Part shown: positions 1 through 6,748 of the stretch, piece after piece
How the letters are laid out: every line of letters starts with the position of its first letter
How positions within the stretch are numbered: position 1 is the stretch's first letter
DNA from: Paracoccaceae bacterium
GTDB lineage: Bacteria; Pseudomonadota; Alphaproteobacteria; Rhodobacterales; Rhodobacteraceae
Direction of reading: 5' to 3'
NCBI GenBank assembly: GCA_007131945.1
Contig: SLPP01000259.1
Location: 1 to 8,550 of the forward strand
Length of the DNA: 8,550 nucleotides
Program-made: the position numbers and the translations under genes
The notes under the pieces: generated by a model
The model's database searches: none
What the model was told of the DNA's origin: nothing
The model's input: only the letters and a program-made list of their open reading frames with translations

Positions 1-53
1 AGATGCGCGACGGACCACAGCGCCACGCCGAGGATCAGGATCGGATAACCCAT
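1..53 (-). CDS. NnrU family membrane protein, N-terminal fragment
   Basis: Only the first 17 codons and two bases lie in the window; the gene runs off the left edge. The visible N-terminus reads MGYPILILGVALWSVAH, a hydrophobic segment like the first transmembrane helix of NnrU-family proteins. These are small multi-pass inner-membrane proteins first linked to nitrite and nitric oxide reduction, with no defined activity. The start ATG is one base after the TGA of the malyl-CoA thioesterase gene, with an AAGGGGCGG stretch inside the end of that gene as a likely ribosome binding site. The two genes are therefore probably co-transcribed and translationally coupled. The family call rests on a short stretch and could be wrong; a membrane protein start is the safer reading. 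Confidence 0.55.
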   Translation of the reverse strand, partial: MGYPILILGVALWSVAH

Positions 54-54
54 G

Positions 55-927
55 TCAGCCCGCCCCTTGCAGTTCCGCGATCGCCGCGGCGCGCGCCAGC
101 AGGCGCTGCGCCGTTTCGACATGCAGGTTCTCGACGATCTTGCCGTCGACCACCGCAACGCCCTCACCGCGCGCCGTCGCTTCCTGATGGGCCGCGATCT
201 GCCGGCGGGCGAGGTCGACCTCGCCGGCCTCGGGCGCGAAGACCTCGTTGGCGATGTCGATCTGCGCCGGGTGGATCAGCGTCTTGCCGTCGAAGCCCAG
301 ATCGCGGCCCTCGACGCATTCGGCGCGCAGCCCGTCCTCGTCCCTGAAGGCGTTGTAGACCCCGTCGACCGCCACGATCCCCTCGGCCCGCGCCGCCAGC
401 AGGCAGGTCTGAAGCGCGCACTGCAGCGCCGCCCGGCCGGGGCCGACGCGGCAGCCGAGGTCCTTGGCAAGATCGTTGGTGCCGAGGACGAACCCCGCCA
501 TGCGCGGCGCGGCGGCGATGGCGGCGGCATCGAGCACGCCCTTCGGCGACTCCATCATCGCCCAGATGCGGGTCTCGGCCGTCTCGGGCCGCGCGTCCAG
601 CAGGCGGGCCAGCGCCTCGATATCTGCCGGCCCGTCGACCTTGGGCAGCAGCACCGCCTCCGGCCGCGCTTCGGAGATGACCTCCAGGTCATCCGCCCCC
701 CAGCCGGTCGACAGCGCGTTGATCCGCACCAGTTTCGCGCGGCGGCCATAGTCGGCCTCGGCCAGCGTGCGGGCAAGCAGCGTGCGGGCATTGGCCTTTT
801 CGTCCGGCGCGACGGCATCCTCCAGGTCGAAGATGATCGCATCCGCCGCGAGCCCCCGCGCCTTCTCCAGCGCGCGCTCCTTCGAGCCGGGGATGTAGAG
901 CACCGAGCGGAACGGCCTCGCATCCAT
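55..927 (-). CDS. mcl2: (3S)-malyl-CoA thioesterase (CitE/HpcH aldolase superfamily)
   Basis: This 290-residue TIM-barrel protein belongs to the CitE/malyl-CoA lyase superfamily. Visible landmarks are FDLEDAV (33-39, with acidic residues E36 and D37), VRIN (R68), LLPKV (93-97), AMMESPKGV with E126, GTNDLAKDLG with D152, and GFDGKTLIHPAQI near the C-terminus. E126 and D152 are the expected Mg2+ ligands. In Rhodobacter, the paralogue Mcl2 hydrolyses (3S)-malyl-CoA to malate and CoA in the ethylmalonyl-CoA pathway, after Mcl1 has condensed glyoxylate with acetyl-CoA. Length and N-terminus fit Mcl2 better than the longer lyase Mcl1, but a citramalyl-CoA or related lyase is possible. The ATG at 927 follows a GAGGGGG ribosome binding site with about six bases between. 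nnrU follows after one base. A possible operator lies just upstream. Confidence 0.8.
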   Translation of the reverse strand: MDARPFRSVLYIPGSKERALEKARGLAADAIIFDLEDAVAPDEKANARTLLARTLAEADYGRRAKLVRINALSTGWGADDLEVISEARPEAVLLPKVDGPADIEALARLLDARPETAETRIWAMMESPKGVLDAAAIAAAPRMAGFVLGTNDLAKDLGCRVGPGRAALQCALQTCLLAARAEGIVAVDGVYNAFRDEDGLRAECVEGRDLGFDGKTLIHPAQIDIANEVFAPEAGEVDLARRQIAAHQEATARGEGVAVVDGKIVENLHVETAQRLLARAAAIAELQGAG

Positions 928-939
928 GATTCGCCCCCT
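928..939 (-). promoter_or_regulatory. Ribosome binding site of the malyl-CoA thioesterase gene
   Basis: On the minus strand a GAGGGGG run lies about six bases before the ATG at 927. This fixes the start: no other in-frame start upstream has a comparable signal. Confidence 0.6.
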
Positions 940-940
940 C

Positions 941-960
941 GCAACAAAGTTGCGGGCAAA
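941..960. promoter_or_regulatory. Possible operator: overlapping TTGC/GCAA half-sites
   Basis: Three half-sites sit within 20 bases: GCAA at 941-944, TTGC at 950-953 and GCAA at 956-959. They form two overlapping inverted repeats, GCAAC-AAA-GTTGC (941-953) and TTGC-GG-GCAA (950-959). The block lies 14 bases before the malyl-CoA thioesterase start, next to its ribosome binding site, where a repressor would act. RamB/PccR-type regulators of acetate and propionate metabolism recognise TTTGC/GCAAA-like sites. Linking this site to them is inference only. Confidence 0.35.
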
Positions 961-987
961 CGACCATGATCCGCAATCGAGAGCAAG

Positions 988-1043
988 CGGTTTCCGCGCT
1001 GCAGAAAGCCGGGGGCGGGCAGCGCTTTCTGCGGCGCAGAAAG
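988..1043 (-). repeat. Nested inverted repeats after rimO (possible terminator)
   Basis: Directly after the rimO stop, the minus strand begins CTTTCTGCG-C-CGCAGAAAG (1043-1025), a perfect 9-bp palindrome with one central base. A further GCAGAAAGC copy at 1001-1009 can pair instead with GCTTTCTGC at 1024-1032, giving a 9-bp stem with a 14-base loop. A small GCGG-AAA-CCGC repeat lies at 988-998 (GCGG TTT CCGC on the plus strand). The first hairpin is well placed to end rimO transcription or protect the mRNA 3' end, but no T-run follows, so a classical intrinsic terminator is not shown. With the operator block, this accounts for most of the 116-bp gap; I see no convincing promoter for mcl2 in it. 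Confidence 0.45.
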
Positions 1044-2432
1044 TCAGGCGAGGCGGCCCCAGAGGTCGTAGTCGCCCGCCTCCTCGACCTCCACGGTCAC
1101 GATGTCGCCGGGAGCGAGACCGGCGAAGCCCTCGTCGATGAAGAGGTTGCCGTCGATCTCCGGCGCGTCGGCCATCGTGCGGCAGGTCGCGCCGTCACCG
1201 TCGACCGCGTCGACGATCACCGGCAGGCGCCTGCCGACCTTCGCTTCCAGCTTCGCTGCCGAGATCGCCTGCGCGCGTTCCATGAAACGCTCCCAGCGGT
1301 CCTGCTTGACAGCGTCGGGCACATGGTCGGGCAGGGCGTTCGAGCGCGCCCCGGCGACATTCTCGTACTTGAAGCAGCCCACCCGGTCGAGCTGCGCCGC
1401 GTCGAGCCAGTCGAGCAGCGTCCGGAACTCGGCCTCGGTCTCGCCGGGATAGCCGACGATGAAGGTCGAGCGGAGCGTGATCTCGGGGCAGATCGCGCGC
1501 CAGCGGGCGATCTCGTCGAGCGTCCTCGCCGCCGCCGCCGGGCGGGCCATGCGCTTCAGCACGTCCGGGTGGGCGTGTTGGAACGGGATGTCGAGATAGG
1601 GCAGCACCAGCCCATCAGCCATCAGCGGGATCAGGTCGCGCACATGCGGATAGGGGTAGACGTAGTGCAGCCGGACCCAGGCGCCGAGCGAGCCCAGGTC
1701 GCGGGCGAGGTCGGTGATGTGGGCGCGGTGCCCCTTCGCCTCGGCATGTTTCAGGTCCACCCCGTAGGCCGAGCTGTCCTGGCTGATGACCAGAAGCTCC
1801 CTCACCCCCGCCGCGACCAGCTTCTCGGCCTCGCGCAGCACGGCATGGGCGGGCCGGCTGACCAGTTTACCGCGCATGCCCGGGATGATGCAGAAGCGGC
1901 ACTTGTGATTGCAGCCTTCCGAGATCTTCAGGTAGCTGTAGTGGCGCGGCGTCAGCTTCACGCCGGTGGGCGGCAGGAGGTCGACGAAGGGATCGGGCGC
2001 CGGCGGCACCGCGTCGTGCACCGCGTCGAGCACCGCCGCGTACTGGTGCGGCCCGGTCACCGCCAGCACCTTCGGATGCGCGCCGGTGATGTAGTCGGGC
2101 TCGGCACCGAGGCAGCCGGTGACGATGACCCGGCCGTTCTCGGCCAGCGCCTCGCCGATCGCCTCCAGGCTCTCGGCCTTGGCGCTGTCGAGAAAGCCGC
2201 AGGTATTGACGATCACCGCGTCGGCGCCGGCATAGTCGGGGCTGATCGCGTAGCCCTCGGCGCGCAGCCGGGTCAGGATCCGTTCGCTGTCCACCAGCGC
2301 CTTGGGGCAACCGAGCGAGACCATGCCGATCGTCGGCTGGTCGCGGCCCGCCCGGCGCGGGGCCTCGGCAAGACGGGCACGCGCAAGGTCCGGGCGGCTG
2401 CCGGGATTGAGGATCGGCGGGCTCTGGGTCAT
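1044..2432 (-). CDS. rimO: Ribosomal protein uS12 methylthiotransferase RimO
   Basis: RimO is a radical-SAM enzyme with two iron-sulfur clusters. It adds a methylthio group to the conserved aspartate of ribosomal protein uS12. The 462-residue product shows the full family layout. The N-terminal UPF0004 domain has cluster cysteines C42, C78 and C107 (in [21 protein letters not shown] and TGCLGAEPD). The radical-SAM core has the CxxxCxxC motif C174-C178-C181 ([10 protein letters not shown]). A C-terminal TRAM domain spans roughly 396-462. SLGCPK and the uS12-type core separate it from the tRNA enzyme MiaB. I chose the ATG at 2432 by similarity to related N-termini. An ATG three codons upstream (2441) is also possible, and neither has a clear Shine-Dalgarno sequence. 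The gene diverges from the DUF1178 gene and ends at a hairpin. Confidence 0.93.
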   Translation of the reverse strand: MTQSPPILNPGSRPDLARARLAEAPRRAGRDQPTIGMVSLGCPKALVDSERILTRLRAEGYAISPDYAGADAVIVNTCGFLDSAKAESLEAIGEALAENGRVIVTGCLGAEPDYITGAHPKVLAVTGPHQYAAVLDAVHDAVPPAPDPFVDLLPPTGVKLTPRHYSYLKISEGCNHKCRFCIIPGMRGKLVSRPAHAVLREAEKLVAAGVRELLVISQDSSAYGVDLKHAEAKGHRAHITDLARDLGSLGAWVRLHYVYPYPHVRDLIPLMADGLVLPYLDIPFQHAHPDVLKRMARPAAAARTLDEIARWRAICPEITLRSTFIVGYPGETEAEFRTLLDWLDAAQLDRVGCFKYENVAGARSNALPDHVPDAVKQDRWERFMERAQAISAAKLEAKVGRRLPVIVDAVDGDGATCRTMADAPEIDGNLFIDEGFAGLAPGDIVTVEVEEAGDYDLWGRLA

Positions 2433-2559
2433 GGCGCGCATATAGACGCCGGTGCGGCTCGGGGGAAGGGCCGTGAACCGGACGGCAAGGTCTTCGTCGC
2501 ATCTTGAATGCGGACCGCCGACCGTTACTTTCTGTGTCAACGAAACCGTTGGAGCCGCA
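2433..2559. promoter_or_regulatory. Divergent intergenic region between rimO and the DUF1178 gene
   Basis: Both flanking genes must start from this 127-bp spacer. On the minus strand, towards rimO, there is a perfect TTGACA -35 hexamer (2540-2535), but I find no good -10 at 16-18 bases. On the plus strand TTGAAT (2504-2509) stands 16 bases from TACTTT (2526-2531), a weak pair. GGAG at 2551-2554, seven... bases-class spacing before the ATG at 2560, is the DUF1178 ribosome binding site: five to six bases follow it before the start. The promoter assignments are tentative. Confidence 0.3.
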
Positions 2560-2994
2560 ATGATCCGCTACGCCCTCCGCTGCGACAGGGATCACAGCTT
2601 CGAAAGCTGGTTCGCCTCGGGCACGGCCTATGACGCGCTCAGGGCGCAGGGGCATGTCGCCTGCCCGGTCTGTGGCAGCGCCTCGGTCGAGAAGGCGCTG
2701 ATGGCCCCCGCCGTCGCCCAACCCGCGACCCCGCCCGTCGCGAAGCCGCCGCGCGTCCCGGCCCCGCCCGACCCGGCGCTCGCCGCGAAGATCGAGGCAC
2801 TGCGCCGCCATGTCGAGGCGAATTCCGACTATGTCGGCATGAGCTTCGCCACCGAGGCGCGGGCCATGCACCTGGGCGAGGCCCCCGAGCGCCCGATCCA
2901 CGGCGAGGCGAAGATCGACGAGGCCCGCGCCCTGATCGAGGAGGGCGTGCCGGTTGCGCCCCTGCCGTTCCTGCCGCGCAACCGCGCGAACTGA
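2560..2994 (+). CDS. DUF1178 family protein, zinc-ribbon-like
   Basis: This small protein of 144 residues belongs to the DUF1178 family, which is widespread in alpha- and betaproteobacteria and has no assigned function. The N-terminus carries C8 and H12 ([12 protein letters not shown]) followed by CPVC (C35, C38), together a likely zinc-binding knuckle. The SVEKALMAP segment follows it. A proline/alanine-rich linker (about 50-68) separates this from a helical C-terminal half that includes [17 protein letters not shown] and RPIHGEA, both typical of the family. No signal peptide or membrane segment is visible. The ATG at 2560 is preceded by GGAG; upstream in-frame codons lack a binding site and would add unrelated sequence. 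It is transcribed away from rimO and towards lysC, which has its own apparent promoter. Metal or nucleic-acid binding is possible, but no function can be given. Confidence 0.85.
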   Translation: MIRYALRCDRDHSFESWFASGTAYDALRAQGHVACPVCGSASVEKALMAPAVAQPATPPVAKPPRVPAPPDPALAAKIEALRRHVEANSDYVGMSFATEARAMHLGEAPERPIHGEAKIDEARALIEEGVPVAPLPFLPRNRAN

Positions 2995-3006
2995 CGCCCG
3001 TCACCC

Positions 3007-3035
3007 TTGCACCGCCCCCGCCGCGCCAGTATGAG
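3007..3035 (+). promoter_or_regulatory. Likely housekeeping promoter of lysC
   Basis: TTGCAC (3007-3012) and TATGAG (3030-3035) are separated by exactly 17 bases. Transcription would begin near 3042, leaving a leader of about 50 bases before lysC. The layout matches the candidate serC promoter in this window (TTG-type -35, 17 bases, TATGRG -10). Confidence 0.5.
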
Positions 3036-3047
3036 GCGCGCAGCGCG

Positions 3048-3065
3048 GGCGGGCTGCGGCCCGCC
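3048..3065 (+). repeat. GC-rich hairpin in the lysC leader
   Basis: GGCGGGC (3048-3054) and GCCCGCC (3059-3065) form a perfect 7-bp stem around a TGCG loop. It lies after the putative lysC promoter and before its ribosome binding site. It may shape the lysC leader, or it may be the 3' end of the DUF1178 transcript. There is no T-run, so termination is uncertain. Confidence 0.4.
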
Positions 3066-3093
3066 GCCAGGTAGGCCGGAAGGGCGTGGCAAG

Positions 3094-4356
3094 ATGCCGC
3101 TACTGGTGATGAAATTCGGCGGCACCTCGGTCGCCGATCTGGACCGGATCGCGCATGCGGCCGGCAAGGTCGCGCGCGAGGTCGAGCGCGGCTACGACGT
3201 CATCGTCATCGTTTCGGCCATGGCCGGCAAGACCAACGAACTCGTCGGCTGGGTCGAGGGCACCTCGCCCTTCTTCGACGCGCGCGAATACGACGCGGTG
3301 GTGGCATCGGGCGAGAACGTCACCGCCGGGCTGATGGCCTTGCGCCTGCAGGAGATGGGCGTGCCGGCGCGCAGCTGGCAGGGCTGGCAGGTGCCGATCC
3401 TGACGACGAGCGCGCACGGCGCGGCGCGCTTCGTCGAGATCCCGCGCGACAATATCGACGCCAAGTTCGCCGAGGGGATGCGCGTCGCGGTCGTCGCGGG
3501 CTTCCAGGGCCTGAGCCCGGAAAACCGCATCACCACGCTCGGCCGCGGCGGCTCGGACACGACCGCGGTCGCCTTCGCCGCCGCTTTCGGCGCCGAGCGC
3601 TGCGACATCTACACCGATGTCGACGGCATCTACACGACCGACCCGCGCATCACTTCGAAGGCGCGCAAGCTCGACCGTATCAGCTTCGAGGAGATGCTGG
3701 AACTGGCCAGCCTCGGCGCCAAGGTCCTGCAGACCCGCTCGGTCGAGCTGGCGATGCGCTACAAGGTGCGGCTGCGGGTGCTGTCATCCTTCGACGATAC
3801 CGACGAGACGTCCGGCACCGTCGTCTGCGACGAGGAGGAAATCATGGAATCGAAAGTCGTCTCGGGCGTCGCCCATTCGCGGGATGAGGCGAAGATCACG
3901 CTCTTCACCATCGAGGACCGGCCCGGCATCGCCGCGGCGATCTTCGGCGCGCTGGCCGAGGCCGGGGTGAATGTGGACATGATCGTCCAGAACATCTCCG
4001 AGAAGGACTACGACGACGAACACCCCGGCGCGGTGACCGACATGACCTTCTCGCTGCCGGTCGATCAGGTGTCGCGCGCCAGGAAGGCGCTGGAGGACGC
4101 ACTGGCACGCGACGTCATCAACTACGACGAGTTGATCATCGACACCGAGGTCGCCAAGGTCTCGATCGTCGGCATCGGCATGCGCAGCCAGGCCGGCGTC
4201 GCGGCGCGGATGTTCGAGGCACTTGCCGCCGAAGGGATCAACATCAAGGTCATTGCAACCTCCGAGATAAAGATCTCGGTGATGATCGACCGGAAATACA
4301 TGGAACTCGCCGTGCAGACGCTGCATGATGCCTTCGAGCTGGAAAAGGCAGGCTGA
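3094..4356 (+). CDS. lysC: Aspartate kinase, alpha (full-length) chain
   Basis: Aspartate kinase phosphorylates L-aspartate with ATP. It is the first step towards lysine/diaminopimelate, threonine, methionine and isoleucine. The 420-residue product has KFGGTSV (7-13), the GRGGSDTT motif (150-157) and DIYTDVDGIYTTDPR (171-185), all hallmarks of the amino-acid kinase domain. Two C-terminal ACT domains (about 267-340 and 355-418) bind feedback inhibitors, usually lysine and/or threonine. Length fits the monofunctional LysC class. The start is the ATG at 3094, preceded by GGAAGGG about nine bases upstream; MPLLVMKFGG is the standard N-terminus, and the frame open further upstream encodes unrelated Arg-rich sequence. 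A strong internal start at 3844 suggests a second product. ptsP follows after 30 bases and is probably co-transcribed. Confidence 0.96.
   Translation: MPLLVMKFGGTSVADLDRIAHAAGKVAREVERGYDVIVIVSAMAGKTNELVGWVEGTSPFFDAREYDAVVASGENVTAGLMALRLQEMGVPARSWQGWQVPILTTSAHGAARFVEIPRDNIDAKFAEGMRVAVVAGFQGLSPENRITTLGRGGSDTTAVAFAAAFGAERCDIYTDVDGIYTTDPRITSKARKLDRISFEEMLELASLGAKVLQTRSVELAMRYKVRLRVLSSFDDTDETSGTVVCDEEEIMESKVVSGVAHSRDEAKITLFTIEDRPGIAAAIFGALAEAGVNVDMIVQNISEKDYDDEHPGAVTDMTFSLPVDQVSRARKALEDALARDVINYDELIIDTEVAKVSIVGIGMRSQAGVAARMFEALAAEGINIKVIATSEIKISVMIDRKYMELAVQTLHDAFELEKAG
3832..3846 (+). promoter_or_regulatory. Internal Shine-Dalgarno and start codon inside lysC
   Basis: GAGGAGGAA (3832-3840) has its GGAGG core at 3834-3838, five bases before an in-frame ATG at 3844. 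It is at least as strong as any gene-start ribosome binding site in the window. It lies at the junction between the kinase domain and the ACT domains. Confidence 0.55.
3844..4356 (+). CDS. lysC: Probable aspartate kinase beta (regulatory) chain, internal in-frame product
   Basis: Starting at Met251 of LysC, this in-frame product would have 170 residues and consist of the two ACT domains only. Bacillus subtilis and Corynebacterium glutamicum aspartate kinases are alpha2beta2 enzymes whose beta chain is made from such an internal start and is close to this length. Here the start lies at the same structural boundary, in front of KVVSGVAHSRDEAKI, and has a near-ideal Shine-Dalgarno sequence. What is seen is the site; that the beta chain is made and assembles with alpha is inferred. 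The purine-rich bases also encode the DEEEIME stretch, so selection on protein sequence alone could explain them. Confidence 0.5.
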   Translation: MESKVVSGVAHSRDEAKITLFTIEDRPGIAAAIFGALAEAGVNVDMIVQNISEKDYDDEHPGAVTDMTFSLPVDQVSRARKALEDALARDVINYDELIIDTEVAKVSIVGIGMRSQAGVAARMFEALAAEGINIKVIATSEIKISVMIDRKYMELAVQTLHDAFELEKAG

Positions 4357-4386
4357 GATCTGTCCCCGGCCCGCTGGGGAAGGGTG

Positions 4387-4953
4387 ATGCCCGAACGTCT
4401 GGAAACGCAAAGCCGCCGCCTTCTGCGTCGCCTGCGTGACACGCTGGCCGAACCCGGCCAGGGTCAGGAGCGGCTCGACCGGATCGTCAAGCTGATCGCG
4501 GCCTCGATGCAGACCGAGGTCTGCTCGATCTATCTCTTCCGCGACGCCGAGACGCTGGAGCTCTGCGCCACGCGCGGGCTCAGACGCGGCGCGGTGCACA
4601 AGACGCGGCTGAAGCTGGGCGAGGGGCTGGTGGGTCGCGTCGCGCGGTCGGGCAAGCCCCTGAACACCGCCGACGCCCCGGCCGAGCGTGGCTTCCGCTA
4701 CATGCCCGAGACCGGCGAGGAGCGCTTCGCCTCCTTCCTCGGCGTGCCGATCCAGCGTCTGGGTGAGCAGCTCGGCGTCCTTGTCGTGCAGTCGAAGGAC
4801 GGCCGGCGCTATTCCGACGACGAGATCTACGCGCTCGAGGTCGTGGCCATGGTGCTGGCCGAGATGACCGAGCTTGGCGCCTTCGCCGGCGGCGAGGCGG
4901 CGCTCACGCCGCTGCACAAGAATCCGGTCACCATTCGCGGCACCTCCGGCTAG
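4387..4953 (+). CDS. GAF-domain fragment of PtsP (before the amber codon)
   Basis: If the TAG is real and read as a stop, this 188-residue protein is the direct product. It comprises a helical N-terminus, a GAF domain and the first strand of the linker, ending TIRGTSG. In intact PtsP the GAF domain senses small molecules (glutamine has been reported to act through it in some proteobacteria) and controls autophosphorylation. Alone it has no phosphotransfer residues and would be at most a sensor or inhibitor fragment. Confidence 0.6.
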   Translation: MPERLETQSRRLLRRLRDTLAEPGQGQERLDRIVKLIAASMQTEVCSIYLFRDAETLELCATRGLRRGAVHKTRLKLGEGLVGRVARSGKPLNTADAPAERGFRYMPETGEERFASFLGVPIQRLGEQLGVLVVQSKDGRRYSDDEIYALEVVAMVLAEMTELGAFAGGEAALTPLHKNPVTIRGTSG

Positions 4954-6636
4954 GAGGGCACGGCCGAGGGGCTGGTCTGGCTGCACGAGCCGCGCGTCGT
5001 GATCACCAACCTCGTCAACGACGACCCGGTGGCCGAGGTCGCCCGGCTGCGCGAGGGGGTGAGCCAGCTGCGCGTCTCGGTCGACGAGCTGATGCGCGCT
5101 GCGACCACCGCCGACAAGGAATACCGCGAGGTGCTCGAGGCCTACCGGATGTTCGCGCATTCGCGCGGCTGGCTGAAGCGGATGGAGCATTCGATCGAGA
5201 GCGGGCTCTCGGCCGAAGCCGCGGTCGAGAAGGAACAGTCTGAGGCCCGCGCGCGCCTGCAGACCGTCCCCGACCCCTACCTGCGCGACCGGCTGCACGA
5301 TCTCGACGATCTCGCCAACCGGCTGCTGCGCATCCTCACCGGCCAGGGCCGCGAGACCGGCGCCAAGATGCCCGAGCGCCCGATCCTCGTCGCCCGCACC
5401 ATCGGCCCGGCGGAACTGCTGGATTACGGCAGGCGGCTGCGCGGCGTCGTGCTCGAGGAGGGCTCGATCGGCAGCCACGCGGCGATCGTGGCGCGGGCGC
5501 TCGCGATCCCCCTCGTCGTGCAGGCCGAGCGGATCACGACCGAGGCGCTGAACGGCGATCAGATCATCGTCGACGGCACCGCCGGCGTCGTCCATCTGCG
5601 CCCCGACGAGAGCGTCGCGACCGCCTTCCGCGACAAGATCGCGATGGAGGCGCAGGCCCAGGCGCGGTTCGCCGCCCTGCGCGAGCTGCCGGCGCAGGCG
5701 CGTTGCGGCGCCACGGTCAGCCTGCACATGAATGCCGGCATCATGGCCGACCTGCCCTCGCTCAAGGGCTCCGGCGCCGAGGGCGTCGGCCTTTTCCGCA
5801 CCGAGCTGCAGTTCCTGCTGCGCAGCACGATGCCGCGGCGCTCGGACCTCGCGGCGCTCTATGCCCGCGTGATGGAGGCCGCCGGCGGCAGGCGCGTCGC
5901 CTTCCGCACGCTCGATATCGGCTCGGACAAGGTCATGCCCTACATGCGCCGCCCGGACGAGCCGAACCCGGCGATGGGCTGGCGCGCGATCCGCGTCGGC
6001 CTCGACCGCAGCGGCGTGATGCGCATGCAGCTCCAGGCGCTGATCCGCGCCGCTGCCGGCCGGCCGCTGACGGTGATGTTCCCGCTCGTCTCCGAGATGG
6101 CCGAGTTCCTCGCCGCGCGCGAGATCCTGATGCGCGAGATCGAGCGCGAGCGCCATCTCGGCCATCCGCTGCCCGAGACGCTCGAGGTCGGCGCGATGCT
6201 GGAAACCCCGAGCCTCGCCTTCGCCCCGGCCAACTTCTTCCGCGCGGCCGACTTCATCTCGATCGGCGGCAACGATCTGAAACAGTTTTTCTTCGCCGCC
6301 GACCGCGAGAACGAGCTGGTGCGCCGCCGCTACGACACGCTGACGCTGAGCTTCCTCACCTTCGTGCAGAAGATCGTCGCCCGCTGCGCCGAGGCCGGCA
6401 CGCCGCTGTCGTTCTGCGGCGAGGATGCCGGCCGCCCGGTCGACGCGCTGGCGCTCGCCGGGCTCGGCGTGCGCGCGTTGTCGATGCGCCCGGCCTCTGT
6501 CGGCCCGGTCAAGGACCTGATCCGCCGCGCCGATCTCGGCGAGGTCGCCGAGATCATCGCCACCGCCCGCCGCCAGGGCGTCGAGAATCTCCGCCCGCGG
6601 CTGCTGTCCTACGTCGACCAGCTTCCGCGGGACTGA
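4954..6636 (+). CDS. Enzyme I-like fragment of PtsP (after the amber codon)
   Basis: This segment holds the whole catalytic part of enzyme I-Ntr: the NPr-binding helical region, the swivelling phosphohistidine domain and the PEP-binding barrel. If made alone it would look like an ordinary enzyme I without the GAF sensor. The first usual in-frame start after the stop is a GTG at 4999. It has no clear Shine-Dalgarno sequence and would lose about 15 residues (EGTAEGLVWLHEPRV) that open the enzyme I domain. The AGGAGGG bases overlapping the TAG (4952-4958) resemble a ribosome binding site but are not followed by an ATG, GTG or TTG at usable distance. Independent translation is possible but weakly supported. 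Confidence 0.4.
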   Translation, partial: EGTAEGLVWLHEPRVVITNLVNDDPVAEVARLREGVSQLRVSVDELMRAATTADKEYREVLEAYRMFAHSRGWLKRMEHSIESGLSAEAAVEKEQSEARARLQTVPDPYLRDRLHDLDDLANRLLRILTGQGRETGAKMPERPILVARTIGPAELLDYGRRLRGVVLEEGSIGSHAAIVARALAIPLVVQAERITTEALNGDQIIVDGTAGVVHLRPDESVATAFRDKIAMEAQAQARFAALRELPAQARCGATVSLHMNAGIMADLPSLKGSGAEGVGLFRTELQFLLRSTMPRRSDLAALYARVMEAAGGRRVAFRTLDIGSDKVMPYMRRPDEPNPAMGWRAIRVGLDRSGVMRMQLQALIRAAAGRPLTVMFPLVSEMAEFLAAREILMREIERERHLGHPLPETLEVGAMLETPSLAFAPANFFRAADFISIGGNDLKQFFFAADRENELVRRRYDTLTLSFLTFVQKIVARCAEAGTPLSFCGEDAGRPVDALALAGLGVRALSMRPASVGPVKDLIRRADLGEVAEIIATARRQGVENLRPRLLSYVDQLPRD

Positions 6637-6720
6637 GGCGGACCCGACCCGATCGTCGCCCGGACGCCGCGCCGCGCCCGCGAAGTGGTTGCGGACGCGA
6701 ACGGGACGTGGCAGGTCCGG

Positions 6721-6739
6721 CCGAACTTTTCGGAAGGAG
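6721..6739 (+). promoter_or_regulatory. Ribosome binding site of the baeRF gene with a small hairpin
   Basis: GGAAGGAG (6732-6739) lies nine bases before the ATG at 6749 and decides that start. A 5-bp stem CCGAA/TTCGG (6721-6725 and 6729-6733) with a CTT loop overlaps its first two bases and might slightly mask it. I see no convincing promoter in the 112-bp spacer after ptsP. Confidence 0.5.
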
Positions 6740-6748
6740 TTACCGAGC

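Larger units (their letters stand above)
4387..6636 (+). pseudogene. ptsP: PtsP (enzyme I-Ntr of the nitrogen phosphotransferase system), interrupted by an in-frame amber codon
   Basis: PtsP takes phosphate from phosphoenolpyruvate and passes it to NPr and then EIIA-Ntr, a regulatory chain sensing nitrogen and carbon state. The frame spans 749 codons, the normal PtsP length, but codon 189 is TAG (4951-4953) where relatives have Gln in GTSGQEGTA. Before it is a GAF domain (about 20-170, including CSIYLFRD and LGEGLVGRVA). After it everything is intact: the phosphorylated His364 (GSHAAIVAR), GVGLFRTE (R471), RTLDIGSDK (R507), NPAMGWR (527-533), E606, ND629-630 and catalytic Cys677 (FCGEDAGRP). 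No frameshift or other decay is visible. The ATG at 4387 follows GGGGAAGGG. lysC ends 30 bases upstream. Classed as a broken gene on sequence alone; sequencing error, readthrough or two separate polypeptides remain open. Confidence 0.85.

Noticed and set aside
52..969. A 305-codon plus-strand open frame opposite the malyl-CoA thioesterase
   Set aside because: The minus-strand protein carries FDLEDAV, the Mg-binding E126 and D152, and the family C-terminus; the plus-strand product is Arg/Ala/Asp-rich noise.
966..2507. A 513-codon plus-strand open frame opposite rimO
   Set aside because: It mirrors rimO codon structure and has low-complexity composition with no recognisable motif, while rimO on the other strand has all catalytic cysteines.
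2433..2540. An upstream TTG start adding 36 residues to RimO
   Set aside because: The extra residues are not typical of RimO. They cover the divergent promoter region and have no Shine-Dalgarno sequence.
3007..3093. An upstream start adding 29 residues to LysC
   Set aside because: The extension is Arg/Pro-rich, contains the likely lysC promoter and hairpin, and the standard LysC N-terminus begins at 3094 behind a good ribosome binding site.
4387..6636. Frameshift as the cause of the split ptsP
   Set aside because: Both parts are in the same reading frame and the translated sequence runs on without gap or change of frame across the TAG, so a substitution is the simplest explanation.
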